From Andrena cerasifolii (Eukaryota; Arthropoda; Insecta; Hymenoptera; Andrenidae), in assembly GCF_050908995.1 (NCBI RefSeq), contig NC_135119.1, positions 5,766,001 through 5,830,000 of the forward strand: 64,000 bases of DNA, read 5' to 3'. Positions within the stretch are counted from its first letter, which is position 1; the number at the start of each line of letters is the position of its first letter. The notes beneath the pieces were generated by a model, which worked only from the letters and a program-made list of their open reading frames with translations, searched no databases and had not been told where the DNA came from. This document shows positions 37,130-47,639 of the stretch, piece by piece. Made by a program: the position numbers and the translations under genes.

Positions 37130-37231
37130 CCGTTTTTTTTTTAAATTGAAAACCAGTTTTCGAATTTTACAAATTTATAAATAAAAACCGGTTTTTAAAC
37201 CCGGTTTTTTAAAACCGACAAACCCTACTCT
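37130..37231 (-). mobile_element. Possible hAT-type right end with AACCGG motifs
   Basis: AAAACCGGTTTTTAAACCCGG followed by AAAACCGACAAACCCTA resembles, on the minus strand, the TAGGGTTTGTCGGTTTT start of insect hAT elements. Together with the AACCGG array at 36664 it may be one decayed element about 0.6 kb long, but no left terminus was found. Confidence 0.4.
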
Positions 37232-37480
37232 ATATCACGGCTTCTCGTTGTTAAACTCAACCTACACGGTTTGGATGTTAGCAGTTATGAGTCTCGTTCG
37301 TTGGTTAATAGGTTTCCGTCACTTTTAACAAGTTTTGTTTGTTTGTTGTTGCAAATGACTGTGTTCGTACAGTCAAATAAAATAAAATAACCATGCTGCC
37401 AGTCATTTCCCTTGGGAAAGAGAGTCCTTCGAAAACATTGTAAACATAGTACGTGCAAGCTGAGAGCTCGAATGACTTAA

Positions 37481-38227
37481 GGGGTTATGCCTAGTCAACC
37501 GGTCGAAAAGAGGCGAATATTTGTGAATTTTTTTTGAAGAAGCGGAAGCGTATATTTTTACAGAACTTTTTGCGCTTAAAAGAGCAACATTTAAAGAACA
37601 ATTGGTAATTTTTTCGTAAAAAAATATTTACGTTTATAATAAAATAACAAGCGACATCCAAGAAGCATTTTTAAAAATTTGGTTTTGCAGTGAGCACTGC
37701 CATTCGGAACCAGATTATCTAAAATCAAAAAACAAAAAAGATTTCGTTAGTATATTAATGTATCCTCAGGTTGACGGAGAGAATTTTCCGAAATATTAAG
37801 TTAAAACAAAATGGCGACTATATAAAGTTGAAATCCTGATTTTTTCGCGGGATTTTTGCACGGAAAAATTAGGATTTCAACTTTAAATAGCCGCCATTTT
37901 GTTCTAAATTAATATTTCGGAAAATTCTCTCCGTCAATCGGAAAATATATTAATATACTAACGAAATCTTTTTTGTTTTTTGATTTTAGATAATCTGGTT
38001 CCGAATGGCAGTGCTCACTGCAAAACCAAATTTTTAAAAATGTTTCTTGGATGTCGCTTGTTATTTTATTATAAACGTAAATATTTTTTTACGAAAAAAT
38101 TACCAAATGTTCTTTAAATGTTGCTCTTTTAAACGCTAAAAGTTCTGTGAAAATATACGCTTCCGCTTCTTTAAAAAAAATTCACAAATATTCGCCTCTT
38201 TTCGACCGCCTGACTAGGCATGACCCC
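37481..38227. mobile_element. TTAA-flanked palindromic element (family A, copy 2)
   Basis: Starts GGGGTTATGCCTAGTCAACC, ends in inverted GACTAGGCATGACCCC, flanked by TTAA (37477-37480, 38228-38231). Same mirror-ordered blocks as the 18043 copy; the centre here includes CTGATTTTTTCGCGGGATTT, absent from that copy. Non-coding. Confidence 0.92.
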
Positions 38228-38733
38228 TTAAAATCAGCCACAGACAGTACTAATATCGCGCAAACAATTACAACGTAGCCACTTCTTTTAAACCAAATAA
38301 AAATTATATTTAACATACGGTTATAGCTCCACTGTGCAAAAATGTTCTTCAATGTACCTCCCGCGACACATACATACGGATGTTCGTTACTTATCATACG
38401 TAACATTGAAGTTTTCGAAACGAAATATAATGTACAATCATCCCTCAATTCACGCGGTGCTATTTTACAAATGCCAATGAGATTAATTGGCTTGAATATT
38501 TTTACAACACATAGAGGCATTTCGCACATATTTTTTTGTACTAGCAGACTCTATTCGCGCTACACCTAACCGCGTAGAAAAAGACACGTGGAACGAATAC
38601 TTCACGTAAATTGGGGGATGATAAATCGCATGGAAACTGAAGATGTTTTCCAGGAATGGAAGTTTCTACTATTTTTGGAGGACGGAAAATATGGCGTTTT
38701 TATTTGTAGAATTATGACAGAATTGCGATAGGT

Positions 38734-38824
38734 ACATAGAGTGCATTTGATTCCCTCGGATTACCTGCACCTACACGGTGAAGCAGTCGGTGAGGGATCC
38801 CAGGGAATTAAATGCAATCTGTGT
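38734..38824. ncRNA. miRNA-like 91-nt hairpin candidate
   Basis: The 23-nt arms 38734-38756 and 38802-38824 pair with one mismatch and two G-U wobbles by eye (core TGCATTTGATTCCCT against AGGGAATTAAATGCA). The inner part forms a second short stem CACC/GGTG around TACAC. Length and pairing suit a miRNA precursor. TA flanks both arms, so a tiny MITE is an equal alternative; I do not recognise the arms as a named miRNA. Confidence 0.4.
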
Positions 38825-39813
38825 ATTTCTGCTGTCTTTTTTTAATGTAATTACTCAGATGCGTTGAGATACGTTCGTGTTTTAAATTTTCTAATTAATA
38901 GAAATATGCATAAAATCTTGTTATTCACCCTTTCTTCATTCTTTCTCCTCTTGAAGCTTAACGTAAATAGAATGCATAACCAAAGGATTCAGTAATGTTA
39001 TCAATTTCTTAATAATGTATGATTTTGTAAACAAATAAATCGCAGTCCCAAATTGCAATTACTTGTGGTTATGTGCAACTGCATGGTAATTATGATTATT
39101 TTCATTCTACTTTAACATACAACAAAAAGGTGAGCTACCCCGAAGTGGTGGCCACTATTAAATACCAGGTATAGTTGATCCTTTTGATTCGTAATGAAAC
39201 TCCCGAGATGTTATCGGTATTCAACCATTAATAATACTAAAATACTTTGAACCTTGTACCAATATTAGTAGGGCTGAGAATCATAGTGGTGCAAGTCCAA
39301 ATTTTAATAATTTGTGTTAATAACAGTTTTTAAGGCTTAAAGGCTCCATCTGCTTACTTTAATAGCTAATTAAGTTATACCCTCATTTTTTACTTAGAAA
39401 TAAGAACATTTCTCATTAGCACTTAGCTAACAAGAGCTATCTGCCTTCGATTGCTTTGGTTTTTGGATATTGTTTTTTTTTATATTGTCCCATTTTCATA
39501 TTTAGGGGGTCAAAGTTATAAGATTTTGTAAGATTTTTTAGATTTTTTTATCCCCCTCCGATTACTTTGGTATTTTATATGTTTTAGAGGATCGAAAAAA
39601 TAAGAAATACGTGGCCTTTTATTGTTGCCTATTTGCACGTTTAGGGGGTAAAATCACCCTTCAATGTTCATAAAAGGAGCTACAAAAGTTCCCATTGTTT
39701 TGTACTTATTTTTAAGTATATAGGGGAGACTGCTGTACCATGGAACACTTTTTACATCTTACATTTTGGAATCATACAGCAATAAGTAAGATTCGAATTA
39801 AAAATATAATGTA

Positions 39814-40166
39814 CTAGCGTCCCTCATCTCGGCTTCGCCCGAGATATTAGCGTGACTGATTCATGTTTATTAGAATTAATATCTTTTAAGGAAATTAAGT
39901 ATTTTGAAAAAAGATTAATTTCTTCATAATATTTCGGAAAAGATAGCATTCTCTTCTTTGAGAGATTTATTTTCCCTCCAGCGTAACACATACCAGGCGC
40001 TTCTTCGTTCCATGTTAATAACGCGTTTTTCAGACATGCTGCATAGCCTATGTCTGTCCTAGAGTATCCAGAAATATCCTGTTAAAATTTGAGGAATATC
40101 GGTTCAGTAGGTCTTGAGTTTTGCGCACACATAAAAATCGGCTCTCTTTTTATATAATAGTATAGA
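39814..40166 (-). mobile_element. Non-autonomous Helitron (copy 2)
   Basis: On the minus strand it begins TCTATACTATTATATAAA after an A and ends CTAG before a T. Eight bases before the CTAG is a perfect 7-bp-stem hairpin ATCTCGG-GCGAAG-CCGAGAT. This is a textbook Helitron 3' structure. The 353-bp element has no coding capacity. Confidence 0.92.
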
Positions 40167-40699
40167 TATATCGAAGCTTCACTGATAATTGCTTCTAAGT
40201 TTATCTAAATATCAAGCAGTCCCTGGAGACCTGTGCTTACAATGGAGAAGATGTCATGAAACACAGAGTACAAGGCAGGAAGAAAATAAAATATGGGTGC
40301 TGCCAAGCGCGCGATGAACCGTGCAAGGATTCACCGGTTGGAAGACCACGTGGCATACGTGAAAAGTGGGTTCAAGAGAGATGCAGGCGTTACCAGTTAC
40401 CATACCCGTAAATCATTCACGTGTAATCCATACACTGTGGTGAATAGGTCAATGCACTACACACTTTTAACACATTACAGAAAATAATGACATAACAGGC
40501 GTCAGATGTCTACAGCCTTTATGGACACCCGATAAAACCCTTATCGCCGAAACAGTATATTTTTTGCTAAACTAAAATTTTACTTTTACTAAAATATGTA
40601 CATAAGAAATAACTATGTATGTTATTATTACATAGTATAATGTCGCCACGTTGCTATACACGGTAAGTCACGAGAAACAGGACACCTATGTGGTATGTA

Positions 40700-41332
40700 C
40701 AGTGGCGGACGAAATAAAGTTTACAATATTTAAAATCGCATAACTTTTTTAGAATTGGTCCAAACGACATGAGTTTCTTCGAGAAGCTAGAAGGATTAGT
40801 TTGCTAAGTGACGTGTTTCATCGTTTTGAAAAAAAATGCAATTGATCAGAACAGTAACAGAAATAGTAAAGGTTGTTTTTTAAACTTTTTTTGAGCTTGT
40901 AATGAAAATTCAAAAAATCCGTTTGTAGATTGAAGTCAGTTGTATACATTCCTAAAAATTCATTAAAATCGGTTAACGCTGCTCAGAGCTATAAACGCTT
41001 AAAGATCGCAGAATAAGGTCGAGAGTCGCGGAAATTCCCGAAATCAGCGATTTTCGACCTTATTCCCGATCTTTAAAGGTTTGTAGCTTAGAGCACTGTT
41101 AATCGATTTTAATGAAATTTTAGGCATGTATACAACTTACTTCAATCTACAAACGGGTTTTTTGAATTTTCATTACAGGCTCAAAAAAAAGTTTAAAAAA
41201 CCTTTACTATTTTTGTTGCTATTCCGATAAATTGCATTTTTTTGTGCTTGGACCAATTCTAAAAAAGTTATGCTATTCAAAGTTAAGTTATTAAGATTTT
41301 AAAAATTGTAAACTTTATTTCGTCCGCCACTG
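40700..41332. mobile_element. Tc1-type palindromic element (family T, copy 4, longest)
   Basis: Termini CAGTGGCGGACGAAATAAAG / CTTTATTTCGTCCGCCACTG are perfect, with TA flanks (40698-40699, 41333-41334). Inside the first ~30 bp it carries the family T blocks and near-complete mirror arms meeting at about 41045 (GATCGCAGAATAAGGTCGA region). It is the most complete family member here, yet its outer ends differ from those of copies 2 and 3. Non-coding. Confidence 0.92.
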
Positions 41333-41497
41333 TATCTCTGTTAGGATTGAAAATATCAATGAGAACGAGAAAGTGTCAAAGAGAAACTTGTGTTGAGATA
41401 TGTGATCAACATGTTTCTTTCTTTATGTTTCCTTCCTATTTCACGCGCATCAATATGAGGGCGCTGCTGTAAAGTCTCTCTTTCGTTAGCAATTTAA

Positions 41498-42244
41498 GGG
41501 GTTATACCTAGACAGGCGGCCGAAAAGAGGCGAATATTTGTGAATTTTTTTTTGAAGAAGAGGAAGCGTATAATTTTACACAACTTTTTACGATTAAAAG
41601 AGCAACATTTAAAGAACATTTGGTAATTTTTTCGTAGAAAAATATTTAGGTTTATAATAAAATAAAATGCGACATCCAAGAAGCATTTTTAAAAATTTGG
41701 TTTTGCGGTGAGCACTGCCATTCGGAACCAGATTATCTAAAATCAAAAAACAAAAAAGATTTCGTTAGTATATTAATGTATCCTCAGGTTGACGGAGAAA
41801 ATTTTCCGAAATATTAAGTTAAAACAACATGGCAGCTATTTAAAGTTGAAATCCTGATTTTTTCGCGTAATTTTTGCAGGAAAAATCAGGATTTCAACTT
41901 TAAATAGCTGCCATGTTGTTTTATCTTAATATTTCGGAAAATTATCTCCGTCAACCTGAGGATACATTAATATACTAACGAAATCTTTTTTGTTTTTTGA
42001 TTTTAGATAATCTGGTTACGAATGGCAGTGCTCACCGCGAAAGCAAATTTTTAAAAATGCTTCTTGGATGTCGCTTGTTATTTTATTATAAACGTAAATA
42101 TTTTTCTACGAAAAAATTACCAAATGTTCTTTAAATGTTGCTCTTTTAAGCGCAAAAAGTTTTGTAAAAATATACGCTTCCGCTATTTAAAAAAAAATTC
42201 ACAAATATTCGCCTCATTTCGACCGCCTGACTAGCCATAACCCA
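41498..42244. mobile_element. TTAA-flanked palindromic element (family A, copy 3)
   Basis: Starts GGGGTTATACCTAGACAGGC; right end is inverted but reads ACCCA rather than ACCCC before TTAA (42245-42248). Mirror blocks as in copies 1 and 2, with the core ACATGGCAGCTATTTAAAGT in place of AAATGGCGGC. Same length as copy 2 (747 bp). Frames inside are by-products of the palindrome. Confidence 0.92.
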
Positions 42245-42810
42245 TTAAGCACGCGGTTGGTTGTACGCTACCACGCTAATACGCAAGTATGTAACTATCT
42301 TTTATTGTAACAACTTGTACTGTTCAAGGCGGTAAATACAGCGATACAAGCAGGTCCTCTGCTTCGTGTTATCTTCAAAGTTTTTTAATGGTCGTCGATG
42401 ATTTTTTAATTGGCCTCATGTATTTTTAACTTCATAGCAAAGAGGAGATATAATAAGAGGCGTCACTCCCGGCGGAACCTTTGAAGTCCTTACTTGACCT
42501 TGGCATTTAAATTGCTTGTCTATTCGAGCGGGATATTCAAATCGACTCAATGTACCTTGCCGCAATTTGCTGATTATTGCCGAAGTTTACCGTGGTTTAC
42601 CGATCGATGACGAATGGGCATTTAAATTGGTTGTCTAGTGATTTCCCTGGTTTATGTCTGTCCTTGTCGAGTGACGCCTCTTATTATATTTCCTCTTTGT
42701 TCATAGCGTAGTAGCTGATGTCAAGGTGAGTTCAACGACATAGGATACTATGAGCTTGCAAATGTCCTTGGACTCAGAAAATTACGATCAAACTCTCGAA
42801 AATCAGACTG

Positions 42811-43137
42811 TAGCTTAAAGTTGGCGGCGTTGCCCGGGTTATGTATCGTTTTTCCGTAAAGGGGAGGGAATTTTTAAGAAGATTTCGTAGCGAGCACCTA
42901 GGGGCTAAAAGGAATCTAAGTACCTTTTGGAGGGGGCTGAATGAATGAGTCAGTGAGTGGTATGTCGATTTTATATGTATATATGTAGGTAGATAGATTA
43001 TTAAAAAAAATAAAAACGTCAAAACCTTCCCCTTGTCAAGATAAACAAAGTGATGTAACACACATGTGGGTAGTTCATATTTACTGAGAAAACGCAGTTC
43101 AAAGTATGCAACATTCAAATTTATGTAATAGTATAGA
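42811..43137 (-). mobile_element. Non-autonomous Helitron (copy 3)
   Basis: Minus strand begins TCTATACTATTACATAAATT after an A; the next ~130 bp match the 5' part of the Helitron at 2179 (shared TTGCATACTTTGAA and TTACATCACTTTGTT). The far end has CCCGGGCAACGCCG, a hairpin-type 3' motif, followed by GCTAC where CTAG would be expected, so the terminus is mutated or slightly misplaced. Non-coding. Confidence 0.75.
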
Positions 43138-43138
43138 T

Positions 43139-44290
43139 TATGAATAAATGGAAGCCAATTCTACTATGCTGGGCGATCTGATCCACGGAGCATTCCTTCC
43201 GTTACTACTGCCCACAAACGGAACACACGTAGGGCAATACCGTTATCTATAATATTAATGCCTCGAGAAATTAGATTTGCCCTGCGCGACCTTAGCGGAC
43301 CATATCCGTAGTACTACTTAATTACTGCATAATTACTTAGTTAATCGCTTCGATATTGCGATGAAGCGCTGCGTTCATGTTAACGCATGCAACATAGATT
43401 AAAACATCGAATTATGTTAAACTAATCAGCTCTGACGTTGCAATTCATTGAAAACATATGTTTGTTCCCTGACCATCATCACGATACGATGAAACAAACA
43501 ATTTGTACGCTCAAATGAACTTTACTCAGGCATATTGTTAACCTCAAAGGATAAATATTGAATTCCTCAATTTAATGTATATGTGGTTACATCAAAATAC
43601 ATGTTTAGCAAATTATATTTTGTGGAAAATATAAAATGGCATTACTATACAGGTAATATATGGTGTTTACGATTTTTGAATCACACGCGTAGAGCATCGA
43701 AAAATATTGGACTTGTATTTTTTATAGCAGACCAAATTTATTTTTAAAGGGTGAAAATAGCTCTCAAATTTGGGGATGGAAAGTCTATTTCGCCAAATAT
43801 GTTGAACTAATGGATAGGTATAGAAAAAAATTGTTAAATATATAATTTGCTTGTCTTTTTATAAGGAATCACATGACGGAAACAAATTTTCTGAAAAATC
43901 ATAGGTGGCGGCAGTATAGCTCTAACGACCCCCGTTTTTTTTTTATAAATGTTTATGTATCTATAGAATCTTTTTTATTGAAAATTACACACGGCAATAT
44001 ACTAACCGAATTGATAAACATATCATTTTTCCAAATTCATTAAATCATTTAGGAATGAAAAATACAAGTATTAATTAAACGCAACCGCAGCGTCTCATAA
44101 AGTGATGAAACAGTGCCTTATAACGAATGAAAAGGCACATATGTTTGTGAGTAGGTATTAAAAATTGGGTTTTCGTCCATGTGCCATTTTTTGTTGAAAA
44201 TGATTTCCCTAATTATTTATTACACGTGCTGTCAAATGTGTTCCTATGTTCGAAAGACAGAAATGCTGCATGTGAGCCATTTAATATAGG
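43139..44290. other. AT-rich stretch, nothing recognised
   Basis: No frames of note, no paired element ends. Confidence 0.45.
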
Positions 44291-44301
44291 TATGTTTAAG
44301 G

Positions 44302-44487
44302 CAGGGGTGTCGAACTAGCGGCCCGCGAGCTCCTTCTCCTCTTCGCCTGCTCCGTAGAGCCGTAGGGGAACGACCCCCTCCACACCTACTTCACTCGTGC
44401 AACGTCTGAAGAAGAATAAGTGGGGGAACCGGCTGACCCGGGGCCCGACTCGTGCGGCTCTCGGAGTGGGGAAGTTCGACACTCCTG
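44302..44487. mobile_element. 186-bp hAT-type MITE with perfect 8-bp duplication
   Basis: CAGGGGTGTCGAACT on the left mirrors AGTTCGACACTCCTG on the right with one mismatch; the exact 8-bp direct repeat GTTTAAGG flanks it (44294-44301, 44488-44495). The CAGGGGTG terminus followed by GCGGCCCGCGAGC resembles known hAT non-autonomous elements. Strongly GC-rich against an AT-rich background. Non-coding. Confidence 0.95.
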
Positions 44488-44495
44488 GTTTAAGG

Positions 44496-45531
44496 TCTTG
44501 AATTTTGTGTACTTCTAATGCATGTATATATTACGACTGCCATCTGGCATAGAGCACATATCTGCCGCGTTATAAACGAAATCGATTAAAAAATATTTAG
44601 CAAATATAATTTCGTCCGCCAATCTGGAGTATACCGCCTATCTGATTATTATATCACTTGCACCATAGCGGATTAAATAACAGGAACTTATATTTGGTAA
44701 ATATTATATGACGCAAGTTATATTGCACTTCACTTTAATTACTTATAACAGTAGACTACCATCCCTACAAAAACACGATGAAATCAGTGGAGGATAACTT
44801 GTGTACTTCCTTGTTAGTTATTTTCCTCACTTTGCTTTCCAATCGCAGAAAAGACTCGTTAGCTATAAACTTTCTATTTGTTGCGTCATAAGAAACTTTT
44901 CCATTGAGACCTCCTCTATACTTTCGCAGAGAGTTCTTAAGTGTCGCCTGCAACATAAAATTGCGCCTAAACGAAATTGTGCTTACGTACTTGAACGGAC
45001 AAATTTTAAGAGAAGGATCAATAAAACTATTTCTTTCGTTCTGCATAAGGCCGTATTCTAAATAAATTCAACCAATTCTCCGATTCGGATGTCTGTAATG
45101 TACTGACCCTTTCTTATCGTTTTTCTCCGACTCTCTCTGTAAATATGATTCACACTAATTACCCAAATGCTGCGTAAATGTAAATACTGCGTCATCCCTG
45201 CTGCATTACTATTCCAAAAGCCGCCAGTGTCAGTTACGGAGTTAAGTTAAAACAGTTGAATCTCCAATATTCTTACTTTAAATTGAATGAATATCTTTAT
45301 AAGTATTATTCGTAAAAACGATTGTTTAAATTATCCTTGTGTCCATTACATGTCTGTGCGAACTGTACAGTAGTTGTACGATTGTCATTTCAATAAACTT
45401 GTCACTCGTATTTAACAAAACTTTTCCTCTCTGGCATTACATGTCAATTGCGCATGCTTTGAAACCTATGAGATGATGCAGGGTGCATCGTAACATGTGG
45501 GACCCACTTCTAGGATGGATTTAGTAAGTAT
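44496..45531. other. Stretch without recognised genes
   Basis: 44765-45061 is open on both strands for 86-93 codons. The minus-strand product is basic with no recognisable domain. TTTCGTCCGCC near 44611 recalls the terminus of family T copy 4 but lacks a partner. Confidence 0.4.
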
Positions 45532-45963
45532 GTACTATTACTGCGCGAAAGAAGACTCCTGGCGGGCGGTCACGGGAGATGCAGTCCGCCGCTGTGACGA
45601 TTGACTTTTGTCACCGATTTGTGCACACTCGTAAATACGGGGCACACGTATTTTTGTTATTCGCGGAATCGGCCACATCTACTGTGCCCGGATGGAAAGA
45701 AGTCGGTCGAGAAACTCTAGGGTCCGAATAGTATGTCCCTATTGGCCGGTGCGACAACGTCGACGAATACAAAGCAAGCAAACGGGATATCGGCGGTGGG
45801 AGCCAATGCGAGCGAAGAACCCCTCTTGCCCCTGTGACATTTCAACCGACTTCTTTCCATCCGGGCACAGTACTTACTACAATGTAACAGACGGAGGTTC
45901 AGGCGGAGCTAGCGGCGGACTGCACCGCCCGCCAGGAGTCTTCTTTCCGCGCACTAATAGTAC
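45532..45963. mobile_element. Outer inverted-repeat element of a nested pair
   Basis: GTACTATTACTGCGCGAAAG continuing through AAGACTCCTGGCGGGCGGT is mirrored on the right, and GCAGTCCGCCGC / GCGGCGGACTGC form a further inverted block. No clear target duplication. The smaller element at 45682 lies in the middle. Confidence 0.75.
45682..45870. mobile_element. Inner TA-flanked element, CTGTGCCCGGATGG type
   Basis: CTGTGCCCGGATGGAAAGAA / TTCTTTCCATCCGGGCACAG are perfect inverted copies, extending a further ~8 bp, with TA on both sides (45680-45681, 45871-45872). 189 bp. Best read as a Tc1/mariner-like MITE inserted into the outer element. Confidence 0.8.
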
Positions 45964-46130
45964 TAAGAAACGATAAAAGAAATTTGTTTCATTTTTAGAC
46001 GGAATTTTTTATCTAGCACATTGGAAAGAAATGTTCATACTTTGACCCGTCAGTATTCCTCATTTGAACGTGAATTTTCGTAGTTGAGGCGGCAGGTTTC
46101 CTTGCCCGTGAAGGTTTCTTTTCAAGTGCC

Positions 46131-47147
46131 TATAGTCGAATTAACGAAAGAAGGCACCTGGGCGGCCCGTAGGCCTGCGCGCGTGGCTCGGGAGAGACCC
46201 AATGCCTGCTCCGTACTTCGTGCGACGTTGCCACGTTGTGCAGCAGATCGGACGTCTCTTTCTATCTTCAAGTGCAACTGTGTCTGTTTCACTCGCTCGA
46301 TAAAACAGATTCCTGCATCTACAAGTCACTCCACGCCAAATCGATCACATTTTTAGAGACTTTGATCAGAATGCAATATGTATTTTGTGAATCACGTGAA
46401 ATTATGGAAAGGTTTGAATCATTGCTTAACAGGTTTTGAACTTGGTTACAAAATACAGAGTTAATGAAATTCTTCATCGGTTAATAACAGCTCGTGCTGA
46501 CTTTAATTTTCAAAATTCCATTCTCGAATGTAGAATGTTTCGTACGTGAAATGTGAAAAATAAAATTTTGGTTATAATTTTAAAAATTACAAAATTAATT
46601 TTCCAATATAAAAAAGAGTATTGGAATAGCCCGCACTTTCTAGATTAAAATGAAAAGAGAATGAATTCAATACGATAAAGAGTTTCCGAGATAAAAATTC
46701 ACAAGTACAGCTCGGTTTCATGGAAATAGGCAAAAATTGAACAAATTCAAAACCAGCAAAGTGATGACTGAAATCCCTTCCTATATAATATTTCAGTTTG
46801 AACAAAATCCCTGACATCGAGTGCAAAAAGTGATCGATTTGCCGTGGAATGACGCTAAATAGAATAAGAATCCTATTCTGCATGGCGCGTGCCGCAACAG
46901 CCAATAAGATTAGACACTCTGTCAAATCTCTATGAGAAGGATGTTGGGTTCGCCCTCTGGAACAGGATAGCAATATGCACCCGACAAGGACAATGATTAC
47001 TCTAGGCCCACAGCTAGTAGTCGAAAGTCATTGGCCAAGGCGTAAGGAGCCGGGTAGGGGAAGCACCAATCGCGAGCCTGGAGTAGCGGCAACGTCGCAA
47101 ATTCTGGCCCCGGTTTCTAGGTGCCTTCTTTCGTTAATTCGACTATA
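46131..47147. mobile_element. ~1-kb inverted-end element, TATAGTCGAATTAACG type
   Basis: TATAGTCGAATTAACGAAAG continuing to AAGGCACCT is mirrored exactly at 47118-47147. A GCGACGTTGCC / GGCAACGTCGC block about 90 bp inside each end is also inverted. The 128-codon minus-strand frame at 46587-46973 has no recognisable domain. The target duplication is ambiguous (TA or TATA). Confidence 0.75.
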
Positions 47148-47497
47148 ATTGTGTTCAGGTAACGAGAACTAACTGGGCCCAATGGAACGGTCGGAAGTCC
47201 TTGACTTTGTTTTTCCTAGGTAATAAAAAAAAGCATACCTTTAATATATGTCTTAGATGGATTTGAATCCAAATTGCACCAATGATGTACCAACACTTAT
47301 TAAGATCGTCTCAGCTGTACTCAGAACGTCTAAAGTATCTCAAATTTGAAAGTGAAGACAGTCTGGAGTTAATCAAAGACTTAAGTCAACCTCGAGTCGA
47401 CCGTGAATCTCAGCCTTTAGATAGTACATGTCGAGCTGTTAACCTTTTAGTTGTAGTTGAGTTAACCTGCGAGTCAGTTCTGTGCTCTTGTAGTTTA

Positions 47498-47635
47498 GGG
47501 GAGAGTGGATAGGTTTGGATCAGATTCCCATTAATCTCTAATATTGCCCAAAATGAATGCGAACAAGGTATGCCTAACAAGGATGGAAATACACTAACTG
47601 ACTCAACCATCCCACGACCCAAACTCACTCTCCCC
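47498..47635. mobile_element. Small TA-type MITE, GGGGAGAGTG type
   Basis: GGGGAGAGTGGATAGGTTTGG on the left and, reversed, GGGGAGAGTGAGTTTGGG on the right; left flank is TA, right flank TGTA, so two extra bases sit at the right junction. TTTGG motifs repeat inside both ends. 138 bp, non-coding. Confidence 0.65.
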
Positions 47636-47639
47636 TGTA

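Noticed and set aside
39721..39740. GGGGAGACTG end after TA considered as a full TA-flanked element
   Set aside because: No inverted partner was found within several kb; the similar end at about 59414 is too far away to pair.
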